Below are positions 6,983-13,522 of a DNA stretch of 31,428 nucleotides, piece by piece (the first letter of the stretch is position 1; the number at the start of each line of letters is the position of its first letter). The DNA is from a bacterium (GTDB taxonomy: Bacteria; UBA9089; JASEIO01), in the NCBI GenBank assembly GCA_030017475.1, contig JASEIO010000015.1:1-31428 (forward strand), given 5' to 3'. The notes beneath the pieces are model-generated. The model saw nothing but the letters and a program-made list of their open reading frames with translations. It had not been told where the DNA came from and did not search any database. Position numbers and translations under genes: made by a program.

Positions 6983-8779
6983 ATGGATGTGCAGATTAAA
7001 ACTTTAACTGTGCCGATTACCATAATAGCAGTTTTAGTGATATCGATAGTTATATTCTTAATTAAAAGATTAAATTATAGGGGTTTTGAACTTACCATCT
7101 GGAAGAGAATGCAAGGATTGATGGCATCTTCAATTGATTTGGAAGACAAGTTCCACGAGATTATAGAGCTATTGGGTCAAATTATTAAGACTAAATGGGC
7201 ATCTATCTATCTTTTGGATAAAGAGGGAAAATTTTTAGTGAGAAAGGCATCTAAATGTTATGAATCTGTGGGAGAAAAAACTGAGTCATTTTTGGAACCT
7301 ACTGTAGATAAGGATGGTTTTTTTAAGCCATTAGAGACCATAGAAGTAGAAAAGCGGCATAGGGACCTTAAGATGATTAGTCAAGGAAAGGCTCGTCTTT
7401 TATCCATACCTTTAAAGGGAAAAGATGAAGAATTAAAGGGGGTTGTTCAGATAGGGCCTATATTTTCTCATCAGAGATCCTTAGTTAGAAAAAGAAAGCG
7501 CCTTCTATCCTCTCTTTCAACTCCCCTGTTCCTGGCTATTGATGACAGTTTAGTATTAGATAATTACAAAAAGAGGATAGCAGATTATCAACTTTTTGGA
7601 GCTATAGATTTAGAAATGATGAGATCTTTATTAGACTTAGAGAGTTTTTTAGAACTTAACTTAGGAATAGCTATTACTGGTACAGAGGCAGATGGTGGAT
7701 TGGTAATTATTAAAGAAGGGAATATCAAGGTTTCTCAAGGAGTAACTGATAGATTTATAAAAGATTTTGAGCATGCAGAGTCTATTTGGGGTACTTCTCC
7801 ATTGAATCTGTCGAAAGAAAAGGTAATGGATATCTCTTATCTTAAAGATGAAGGGGTAACCGCCCTTTTATCTTGTCCTTTGTGCTCAGATAAACAATTG
7901 CTTGGAGTTATTGCATTAATGAATAAAAAGGATACGCCTTTTACTTCGAATAATTTGAGGTTAGTTGATGTCTTTGCCCAAAGAATTACTTTATCTCTCA
8001 AACACATTAGCTTCTTTGGGGAGATGTTTAAAGAATATTTGACTACCCTAAAGGGTTTAGTTGCTGCTATGGATGCTAAAGAACCTTTCACTATAGGACA
8101 TTCAAAAAGGATTGCTAAGTTCAGTGTTTGGATAGCAAAAGGGTTAGATTTATCGGAGAGTGAAATTGAGGGTATAGAGGAGGCTGCCTATTTACATGAT
8201 GTAGGGATGTGTGGTATTGCAGATCAGATTCTTTTAAAACCAGGAAGGTTTACTGAATATGAATATTCAGTAGTTAAACACCATGCTCAAATTGGTGCCT
8301 GTTTAGTTTCACCCATAAAATTTCCAGTAGATTTGGCTCCAATAATTAGACATCATCATGAACGCTATGATGGATGGGGATATCCAGATGAGCTAAAAGG
8401 TGAAGATATACCGATTGGCGCCCGGGTATTGACAGTGGCAGATGTTTTTAATGCCAAGATTTCCAATCGTTCCTATAGAACAGGATTATCCTTCTCAGAG
8501 GCATTAGATAGTTTAAAGGAAGCAAGTGGCAAACAATTTGATCCAAAGGTTGTAGATGTTTTTTTGTCAGCCATTAAAAAAAGACGTGAATCTGTTCCTA
8601 AAGAGAGGCCTTTAGAGCCTTGCTATGAGTTTAAAGGGTGTACAGAAGACATCTGTATGACTTGTCCTGCCTATAAGTCAGATAGAAACTGTTGGGAGGT
8701 AGAGGATACAAAATGCAAGCAACATGGAGATGCAGAATGTGCTCACTGTATGATTTATACAGAATGGAAGTCAAGATAA
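6983..8779 (+). CDS. Membrane-anchored GAF-GAF-HD-GYP protein with Cys-rich C-terminal tail
   Basis: A signalling protein of about 598 residues. Residue numbers here count from an in-frame TTG at 6971; the ATG at 6983 (residue 5) is preferred because GGAAAG precedes it by four bases. One membrane helix (~11-31) is followed by two GAF-like sensor regions (~58-195 and ~215-345). The HD-GYP phosphodiesterase domain (~355-535) has His377, His409-Asp410, HHHERYDGWGYP (461-472) and VADVFNA. HD-GYP enzymes hydrolyse cyclic di-GMP. The lysine usual after HDxG is Met413 here (LHDVGMCGI), so activity is uncertain. The tail (~550-595) has eight cysteines, with CYEFKGC, CPAY, NCW and CAHC, similar to the so-called two-CW type of module seen on regulatory proteins; a metal or Fe-S site is possible. 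Confidence 0.88.
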   Translation: MDVQIKTLTVPITIIAVLVISIVIFLIKRLNYRGFELTIWKRMQGLMASSIDLEDKFHEIIELLGQIIKTKWASIYLLDKEGKFLVRKASKCYESVGEKTESFLEPTVDKDGFFKPLETIEVEKRHRDLKMISQGKARLLSIPLKGKDEELKGVVQIGPIFSHQRSLVRKRKRLLSSLSTPLFLAIDDSLVLDNYKKRIADYQLFGAIDLEMMRSLLDLESFLELNLGIAITGTEADGGLVIIKEGNIKVSQGVTDRFIKDFEHAESIWGTSPLNLSKEKVMDISYLKDEGVTALLSCPLCSDKQLLGVIALMNKKDTPFTSNNLRLVDVFAQRITLSLKHISFFGEMFKEYLTTLKGLVAAMDAKEPFTIGHSKRIAKFSVWIAKGLDLSESEIEGIEEAAYLHDVGMCGIADQILLKPGRFTEYEYSVVKHHAQIGACLVSPIKFPVDLAPIIRHHHERYDGWGYPDELKGEDIPIGARVLTVADVFNAKISNRSYRTGLSFSEALDSLKEASGKQFDPKVVDVFLSAIKKRRESVPKERPLEPCYEFKGCTEDICMTCPAYKSDRNCWEVEDTKCKQHGDAECAHCMIYTEWKSR

Positions 8780-8780
8780 A

Positions 8781-8809
8781 GTCAAGTACTTTTTTTGATC
8801 AGGTATAAT
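8781..8809 (+). promoter_or_regulatory. Weak promoter candidate for the MoaB/Mog gene
   Basis: A perfect TATAAT (8804-8809) sits 23 bases before the GTG start at 8833. At the expected -35 distance there is only GTCAAG (8781-8786), a poor match, inside a short direct repeat of GTCAAG (8770-8775 and 8781-8786). It may need an activator, or the gene may be read through from the HD-GYP gene 53 bases upstream. Confidence 0.4.
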
Positions 8810-8832
8810 GAATATTATACTTGGAGGATAAA

Positions 8833-9333
8833 GTGATTAGAGTTGGTATATTAATTGTTTCAGATAAAGGTGCTTATGGCGAAAGGGAAGATAAATCAGG
8901 GAAAAAGATTGAAGAGATAATAAAAAGGTTAGATACAGAGATAGTAATAAAAGAGATAATTCCTGATGAGAAGGATATTATCGTAGAGAGATTGAAAGAT
9001 ATGGTCGATCAATCAAAAATTGACTTAGTCATAACTACAGGTGGAACTGGCTTAGGGAAAAGAGATGTTACACCTGATGCAACGATAGATGTAATCGATC
9101 GAGAAGTTCGTGGATTCTCAGAAATTATGAGAGTAGAAAGTTTCAAGATAACCCCTCATTCTATTCATTCAAGAGGAGTAACTGGTACAAGAGGAAAGAG
9201 TTTGATTATAAATCTTCCTGGCTCTCCAAAGGCAGTAGAAGAATGTTTAGAGATTATTTTACCTGCAATTCCTCATGCCATTGAGGTGTTAAAAGGAGAG
9301 TCAAAAGAATGTGGTGCCGGGAAGGGGATTTGA
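8833..9333 (+). CDS. MoaB/Mog family molybdopterin-cofactor protein
   Basis: About 166 residues of the MoaB/MogA fold, which binds molybdopterin and (in MogA) adenylates it for metal insertion. Visible motifs are GILIVSDKGAYGEREDKSG near the N-terminus, ITTGGTGLGKRDVTPDA (substrate and ATP site) and LPGSPKAVEECL. Start choice: GGAGGAT is followed after five bases by GTG at 8833; the in-frame TTG at 8821 overlaps that ribosome site and is rejected. No other molybdenum-cofactor genes are in the window, so MoaB versus Mog cannot be settled by context. The last 22 bases, including the stop codon, lie inside the tRNA-Leu gene on the other strand, so the final residues (GAGKGI) are dictated by the tRNA acceptor and T stems. 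Confidence 0.9.
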   Translation: MIRVGILIVSDKGAYGEREDKSGKKIEEIIKRLDTEIVIKEIIPDEKDIIVERLKDMVDQSKIDLVITTGGTGLGKRDVTPDATIDVIDREVRGFSEIMRVESFKITPHSIHSRGVTGTRGKSLIINLPGSPKAVEECLEIILPAIPHAIEVLKGESKECGAGKGI

Positions 9334-9399
9334 ACCCCTACAGGAAATCTTCCTACTAGCCCCTCAAGCTAGCGTGTCTACCAATTCCACCATCCCGGC
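9312..9399 (-). tRNA. tRNA-Leu, anticodon GAG
   Basis: An 88-base gene with encoded CCA. The acceptor stem GCCGGGA pairs with TCCCGGC, followed by discriminator A and CCA. The D arm reads TGGTGGAATTGGTAGACACG. The anticodon stem CTAGC/GCTAG encloses TTGAGGG, giving anticodon GAG (codons CUC and CUU). The long variable arm with AGGAA/TTCCT marks a class II tRNA, and the T arm is AGGGG-TTCAAAT-CCCCT. All fit leucine tRNA. The promoter is 10 bases upstream. The 3' end overlaps the MoaB/Mog stop region by 22 bases on the opposite strand. Confidence 0.97.
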
Positions 9400-9408
9400 T
9401 ACAAGGAT

Positions 9409-9438
9409 AGGATAGCATATAATCTAAAGACCTGTCAA
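9409..9438 (-). promoter_or_regulatory. Promoter of tRNA-Leu
   Basis: On the minus strand, TTGACA (9438-9433), an 18-bp spacer, then TGC and TATCCT (9414-9409). The predicted start is only two or three bases before the mature tRNA end at 9399, so the 5' leader is almost absent. The elements are the same as in the promoter at 72-101. Confidence 0.8.
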
Positions 9439-9439
9439 C

Positions 9440-9466
9440 ATAATTTCTGACTTCGTCAGAAATTAT
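9440..9466. repeat. Perfect 12-bp palindrome between tRNA-Leu promoter and mazG
   Basis: ATAATTTCTGAC (9440-9451), loop TTC, GTCAGAAATTAT (9455-9466). It lies one base upstream of the tRNA -35 box on the minus strand and 13 bases before the mazG ATG on the plus strand. Possible roles are an operator for either gene or a short palindromic repeat of the genome. There is no T tract, so an intrinsic terminator is unlikely. Confidence 0.8.
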
Positions 9467-9479
9467 CTATGAGGAAGGA

Positions 9480-10130
9480 ATGAATGATCCTTTTAATAAG
9501 TTAGTGAAAATAATGGAGGAACTTAGAGGTGCCAATGGTTGCCCCTGGGACAGGGAACAAACTCATCAATCAATTGCCCATGATTTAACGGAAGAGGTGT
9601 ATGAGGTTATAGATGCAATTGACAAGCAGGAGCCGGATAAATTAAAAAAGGAGTTGGGTGATTTACTATTACAGATCTTATTTCACTCACAACTCGCTAA
9701 AGAAGAGGGGTTATTTGACATAAAGGATGTGATTAATCATACTATAGAGAAGATTGTAACTCGCCATCCACATGTCTTTTCGGAAGCTCGGTTCAATACT
9801 ACAGAAGAGGTTTTAGATAATTGGGAGAGAATGAAAAAGGATGAAGAGGGGGACTTGTATCTAAATAGTATTCCGAAGGCTCTCCCTTCTCTCTTATATG
9901 CAAAAAGGTTACAAGAAAAGGTAGAAAGGATTGGATTTGATTGGGGAAATGTAAGTCAAAGGTTCTTTCAATCAATGGAGAGGTTTAGACAAAACCAAGG
10001 AGAGGAAGAATTAGGAGAACTTCTTTTTAACTTAGTAAACTTTGCCAGATTGAAAAAGATGAATCCAGAGGATATATTAAGGAGAAAGGTTAAGGAGTTT
10101 ATAACTAACTTTAAAAAAGGTATTATCTAA
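9480..10130 (+). CDS. mazG: MazG-type nucleoside triphosphate pyrophosphohydrolase
   Basis: A 216-residue house-cleaning enzyme that removes pyrophosphate from (d)NTPs. The first MazG domain is complete: GCPWDREQTHQSI, the metal-binding EEVYEVIDAI and KKELGDLLLQILFHS, then TRHPHVFSEA. The second domain, which in E. coli MazG carries the main activity, is shortened. After GFDW the expected helix with the EExxE-type site is replaced by FFQSMERFRQNQGEEE, and the following motif reads ELGELLFNLVNFAR with Glu for the usual Asp. Total length is about 45 residues below E. coli MazG. The start ATG at 9480 directly follows GAGGAAGGA. Activity probably rests on the first domain, by inference. Confidence 0.92.
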   Translation: MNDPFNKLVKIMEELRGANGCPWDREQTHQSIAHDLTEEVYEVIDAIDKQEPDKLKKELGDLLLQILFHSQLAKEEGLFDIKDVINHTIEKIVTRHPHVFSEARFNTTEEVLDNWERMKKDEEGDLYLNSIPKALPSLLYAKRLQEKVERIGFDWGNVSQRFFQSMERFRQNQGEEELGELLFNLVNFARLKKMNPEDILRRKVKEFITNFKKGII

Positions 10131-10181
10131 CACGAGTTTTGATCATTTGGATTTAGGATTTTGCCGAACGGTAGTAGGGGC

Positions 10182-10301
10182 TTATCTTGATTCACTTTGA
10201 CATTCCTTACAGATATAACCAATAAGCTCGTTTTTAAAAACAATGTCAAGATATTCTCCCTCAGGGATAATTCTGTGACAATAACAACAAATCCTTTCCA
10301 T
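10182..10301 (-). CDS. 39-residue zinc-ribbon-like small protein
   Basis: A short ORF downstream of the CCA-adding enzyme gene, starting ATG (10301) with AGGAGAGG six bases upstream, one of the better ribosome sites here, and stopping at TAA (10182). The protein begins MERICCYCHRI, continues with an acidic GEYLDIVF segment, and ends YICKECQSESR. CxxC pairs lie at residues 5-8 (CCYC, with an extra Cys at 6) and 31-34 (CKEC), spaced as in a minimal zinc ribbon. The 46-base gap to cca suggests co-transcription. Function is unknown; a metal-binding accessory or regulatory protein is the most that can be said. Confidence 0.65.
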   Translation of the reverse strand: MERICCYCHRIIPEGEYLDIVFKNELIGYICKECQSESR

Positions 10302-10347
10302 TTTTTACCTCTCCTATTACTACTATCGGCAAATAATTAAAATAACT

Positions 10348-11643
10348 TTAATCCTTAAGGAGCCTTTTTACCATCTCTAACCCTTCCTCTTTTGTATCTA
10401 TTTCCCCTTCTATAAAGGTACGATTTACCTTTTTTAGCAGGTGTCCAATTATAGGGCCTTCTTTCAATCCAAAATTCTCAATCAAATCCTTCCCTTTTAA
10501 TAAAGGAGGAGAGATTTTTGGTAGATTGAAATATCCCTTTATCATCTCTTTTACAAATTGATAACGTTCAGTAAATATAGCCTTATTTTCCGAATTGGCT
10601 AAAAAAAGGATTAGGATGGAGAATACCTCATCGCCTGCCTTCCTAAAAAAGCTATTTTGCTTCTTAGAAGGAACAACCTGGAGGGCGGATAACTCTTCTG
10701 GAAGAGAGAAATTTCTAACCACACTTCTCATCAATCGGATCTCTGCCCCACTCAATTTCAGATTACGGTATATCTCTTCTATCTTACTGACACCCAAAGG
10801 GTAAAGAAAGGAGATCAGTTTCAAATTAGCGAGTCTTGTATGATTTGAACCTGCTATCTCTTCTAAGTATCCTCTAATTGGTAATGAATAGGCTCCAAAT
10901 TGCTCTATATTGTCTATTATATCCTCTAACCATTTTAAATGGCGAAGTGAATCCTTCTTGACTTCAGGGATAATTTTACCTAATAGGCCTAATTTATGTA
11001 AGTAGATAATATATCTATAGGAATTTTTATGGCTTAAAATTAGAAACAATTCATTGGTTATCCGTTCCCTTGCTACATCTTTTATTAATTGACTATGTTT
11101 TAGGATGTAATTCCAGGTAGAGCTTGTAATCTTAAAGTCAAGCTCACAAGAAAGGCGAACTGCTCTTAACATTCTTAAGGGATCGTCCGCTAACACCTTA
11201 TCCGACACAGTCCTAATTATCTTAGCCTTTAGATCTTCTAATCCTCCTAATGGATCAATAATTTTAAAGGAATTTAAATCAATTGCAATACTATTTATGG
11301 TAAAATCCCTTAATCTAAGATCAGAGACTATATCCTTGGCTTTCAACTTAGTAAAGTCCAATTCAATAACTTGTTTACCAATTTTACAAATTACTCTGGA
11401 TGTTTCATTTTCCTTGTCTAATAAAACAAAATTCCCTGATAATATCTTGGCCACATAACGAGAAAATTCTAAGCATTTCCCTTTAACACAAAAATCATAA
11501 TCGATTGATTCTCGATTAAGCCACCAATCCCTTATATATCCACCTACTAAATAAATAGATTCTCGTCTCTTCCTACTTACATCTCTTATGGCTAAAAAAA
11601 TCCTATTATTTAATCTCTCCTTAATCTCCCTTTCCATTATCAT
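10348..11643 (-). CDS. cca: CCA tRNA nucleotidyltransferase / poly(A) polymerase family
   Basis: A class II nucleotidyltransferase that adds or repairs the CCA end of tRNAs. The head has VGGYIRDWWL and DYDFCV (catalytic Asp pair), the neck has LRLRDFTINSIAID, and DDPLRMLRAVRLSCEL is the nucleotide-recognition region. The C-terminal helical part has no HD domain signature. The open frame extends upstream to 11742, but that part crosses the terminator at 11703-11733, so the true start is ATG at 11643 or 11637; neither has a good ribosome site. From 11643 the protein is 431 residues. Because tRNA-Leu already encodes CCA, a repair role is likely, though poly(A) polymerase activity cannot be excluded. 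The small zinc-ribbon ORF follows. Confidence 0.9.
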   Translation of the reverse strand: MIMEREIKERLNNRIFLAIRDVSRKRRESIYLVGGYIRDWWLNRESIDYDFCVKGKCLEFSRYVAKILSGNFVLLDKENETSRVICKIGKQVIELDFTKLKAKDIVSDLRLRDFTINSIAIDLNSFKIIDPLGGLEDLKAKIIRTVSDKVLADDPLRMLRAVRLSCELDFKITSSTWNYILKHSQLIKDVARERITNELFLILSHKNSYRYIIYLHKLGLLGKIIPEVKKDSLRHLKWLEDIIDNIEQFGAYSLPIRGYLEEIAGSNHTRLANLKLISFLYPLGVSKIEEIYRNLKLSGAEIRLMRSVVRNFSLPEELSALQVVPSKKQNSFFRKAGDEVFSILILFLANSENKAIFTERYQFVKEMIKGYFNLPKISPPLLKGKDLIENFGLKEGPIIGHLLKKVNRTFIEGEIDTKEEGLEMVKRLLKD

Positions 11644-11661
11644 CAAGTAAATCTCACAACG

Positions 11662-11676
11662 AAGACACAGTGTCTT
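11662..11676. repeat. 15-bp palindrome in the cca leader
   Basis: AAGACAC-A-GTGTCTT is a perfect 7-bp inverted repeat, 19 bases upstream of the cca ATG. Flanking text (GGTGGCA on one side, CGTTGTGAGATTT on the other) looks like the GTGTCTT-plus-GTGG word repeats found between genes in many environmental genomes, so it may be a decayed intergenic repeat and not an operator. Confidence 0.5.
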
Positions 11677-11702
11677 GGTGGCATACCTTCCTGTGTTATT
11701 AT

Positions 11703-11733
11703 AAAAAATGGAGAGGAAATAAACTTCCTCTCC
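11703..11733 (-). terminator. Intrinsic terminator of the Glu-rich lipoprotein gene
   Basis: On the minus strand GGAGAGGAA, a 6-base loop, TTCCTCTCC, then A and six T. The 9-bp perfect stem (11710-11733) with T tract (11708-11703) is a textbook intrinsic terminator, 64 bases past the lipoprotein stop. It separates that gene from cca and rules out the longest reading of the cca frame. Confidence 0.88.
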
Positions 11734-11796
11734 TTGATTCATTTAGGGACCTTTAAAATCAGATAAAAATTATTTATCCTTCAGAAACCTCAGAGC

Positions 11797-12015
11797 TTAT
11801 TCTTCACCACCCTCTTCTTCTAGAGGTGCTCCCTCTTCTTCTGAAGGAGTTTCCTCTTTTTCCTCTTCTAATGGAGTCACCTCTTCCTCTTCCTCAGGTG
11901 TAGTCACCTCTTCTTCCTCAGCGGGTGGTGCGACCTCTTTCTTTTTTGCACAACCCGGTTGGAATAATGTCCCAAATAATACTAAGATAATGAATACTAC
12001 AGTTAAGGTCCTCAA
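11797..12015 (-). CDS. Small Glu/Pro/Thr-rich lipoprotein
   Basis: A 72-residue protein with a lipoprotein signal (MRTLTVVFIILVLF, lipobox FQPGC), so the mature form begins Cys-Ala-Lys-Lys-Lys. The mature chain is about 50 residues of five or six irregular units of the type EEEE-VTTP, EEEEE-VTPL, EEE-APL, with no aromatic residues. It should be disordered, strongly acidic and anchored to a membrane. Start is TTG at 12015, supported by an 11-base ribosome site, AAGGAGGTGAT, six bases upstream. With its own consensus promoter and terminator it is a single-gene unit, probably well expressed. Such acidic tails could bind cations or act as spacers; no function is known to me. Confidence 0.82.
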   Translation of the reverse strand: MRTLTVVFIILVLFGTLFQPGCAKKKEVAPPAEEEEVTTPEEEEEVTPLEEEKEETPSEEEGAPLEEEGGEE

Positions 12016-12068
12016 GGTAATATCACCTCCTTACTTCCTTAAAAATTTACCATTTTTGATTTAGTTCT

Positions 12069-12096
12069 ATTATACATATACAAACCCATTTGTCAA
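12069..12096 (-). promoter_or_regulatory. Consensus sigma70 promoter for the Glu-rich lipoprotein
   Basis: Minus-strand TTGACA (12096-12091), a 16-bp spacer and TATAAT (12074-12069), both hexamers perfect. It begins nine bases after the flgJ stop, so the lipoprotein is transcribed separately from the flagellar operon. Its leader is about 45 nt. Confidence 0.85.
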
Positions 12097-12104
12097 GAAA
12101 AAAA

Positions 12105-12449
12105 TTATAGATATTTACTCAGTTGATTGTAAAGTTCGGAAGCTAAGCCAAAGTTTGCATTCCTTGACATTTGCTTAGCATATTCATGATCTAACATCTC
12201 CTGGAAGATCTCTTCAGCGTGACCACCGTAAAGCAGATTATCTTTTGGAACAGTATCACGCATTGCCTTTAGCATCTGATAGACAAAGATTCCCTCCATA
12301 TCATAACAAAGATCCATAAGTTGTCTCTTCCTATTTTTATCTTGAAAGGATTTAGCTCTCTCTAATTCCTTAAGGAATGTGGTTGAATTATTGGATCTCT
12401 TTTCATAAATAGGGGTTATACCTGTTTTACCTATCACTTGAATATCCAT
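12105..12449 (-). CDS. flgJ: FlgJ-type rod-binding protein (no muramidase domain)
   Basis: A 114-residue protein matching the N-terminal rod-binding half of FlgJ: LMDLCYDMEGIFVYQMLKAM, then YGGHAEEIFQEMLDHEYAKQM. The peptidoglycan-hydrolase domain of enteric FlgJ is absent, as in many phyla, so another enzyme must open the wall for the rod. No hydrolase lies nearby. It starts one base after the flgI stop and is the last gene of the rod/ring operon. Confidence 0.87.
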   Translation of the reverse strand: MDIQVIGKTGITPIYEKRSNNSTTFLKELERAKSFQDKNRKRQLMDLCYDMEGIFVYQMLKAMRDTVPKDNLLYGGHAEEIFQEMLDHEYAKQMSRNANFGLASELYNQLSKYL

Positions 12450-12450
12450 C

Positions 12451-13482
12451 TTACATCACCTGTAATTCAGCATGTAAGGCACCTGCCTCTTTAATTGCTT
12501 GAAGTATAGCAATTATATCACGAGGAGCTGCTCCTATTGAATTTAATGCATCAACTATGTCTTTCACTGAAACAGATTGCGGTAGCTCCTGAACCCTCTG
12601 CGCTCCAATTAATTTCTTCTCTTCTCCAACAACAAGTGATAAATTTCCATGAGAGACACAAACTTGCGATATCTTAACATTCTCTCCCATAACTACGGTT
12701 GCGGTCCGCTCATTCACTACAACCCGTGTTTCTATATTTGGGACAACAGTTAGGGTATCTATCTCAGCAATAAATCCTACTATGTTATCTGTAAAATCTA
12801 CGGGAAGTTTTATATCAATGAGAGATGCATCCCTTGCCTTTGCAGAATCAGGAAATTTTTCATTGATGGCTTTAACTATCCGAGAACAAGTTATAAAGTC
12901 AGGAGTATTGAGTACCAAAGAAATAGCCCCTTCTTTAACTAAAGAAGGTGAAATCTCCTGTTCAATTAGGCCTCCTTTTATAATCCTTCCCACAGTCTTG
13001 AAATTCTTTATATCTCTTCTTCCTTTATATTCATTTAAACCCCCAATAGTAATTGGACCTTGAGCCACTGCATATACCCTTCCATTGGCTGCCCGTAAAG
13101 GAGTTTGCAGAAGTACACCTCCCTCTAAACTTTTTGCATCCCCAAGGGATGAACAGGTAATGTCAATTCTATCCCCAGATCTTGCGAATGGAGGAAGGAT
13201 GCCCGTAACTATAACTGCGGCTGTATTCTTGACATTCATTTTCTCCTTATCTACAGTTATTCCTATCCTATCTAACATATTAACAATAGATTGATCGGTA
13301 AAAAAGGTCTTCTTAGAATCTCCAGTCCTATCTAAGCCAACTACTAACCCATAACCAACCAATTGATTATCCCTTACTGTAGATACCCTGCATAAGTCCT
13401 TAATTTGCATCTCTATCTGCGAAAACGCTTGAGGGACTGCCAAGTAAAGAATTAGGACGAATATCGCGGATCTTAATAACAT
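12451..13482 (-). CDS. flgI: Flagellar P-ring protein FlgI
   Basis: A 343-residue periplasmic protein that forms the P ring around the rod in the peptidoglycan layer. It has a signal peptide (cleavage near AFSQ) and FlgI signatures: VRDNQLVGYGLVVGLDRTGD, NVKNTAAVIVTGILPPFARSGDRIDI, GGVLLQTPLRAANGRVYAVAQGP, RTATVVMGENV and SVKDIVDALNSIGAAPRDIIAILQAIKEAGAL. Full length. ATG at 13482 follows GAGGAGG. Its presence next to flgH is direct evidence of an outer membrane and a Gram-negative type flagellum. Confidence 0.97.
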   Translation of the reverse strand: MLLRSAIFVLILYLAVPQAFSQIEMQIKDLCRVSTVRDNQLVGYGLVVGLDRTGDSKKTFFTDQSIVNMLDRIGITVDKEKMNVKNTAAVIVTGILPPFARSGDRIDITCSSLGDAKSLEGGVLLQTPLRAANGRVYAVAQGPITIGGLNEYKGRRDIKNFKTVGRIIKGGLIEQEISPSLVKEGAISLVLNTPDFITCSRIVKAINEKFPDSAKARDASLIDIKLPVDFTDNIVGFIAEIDTLTVVPNIETRVVVNERTATVVMGENVKISQVCVSHGNLSLVVGEEKKLIGAQRVQELPQSVSVKDIVDALNSIGAAPRDIIAILQAIKEAGALHAELQVM

Positions 13483-13522
13483 ATAAACCCTCCTCTTTAG
13501 TTTTTAGATTAAAGACTGACAA

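Noticed and set aside
9440-9466. Intrinsic terminator before mazG
   Set aside because: Perfect stem but no T tract on either strand, and it adjoins the tRNA promoter.
11644-11742. N-terminal extension of the cca reading frame
   Set aside because: It crosses an intrinsic terminator at 11703-11733 and has no similarity to the family; ATG at 11643 or 11637 is used instead.
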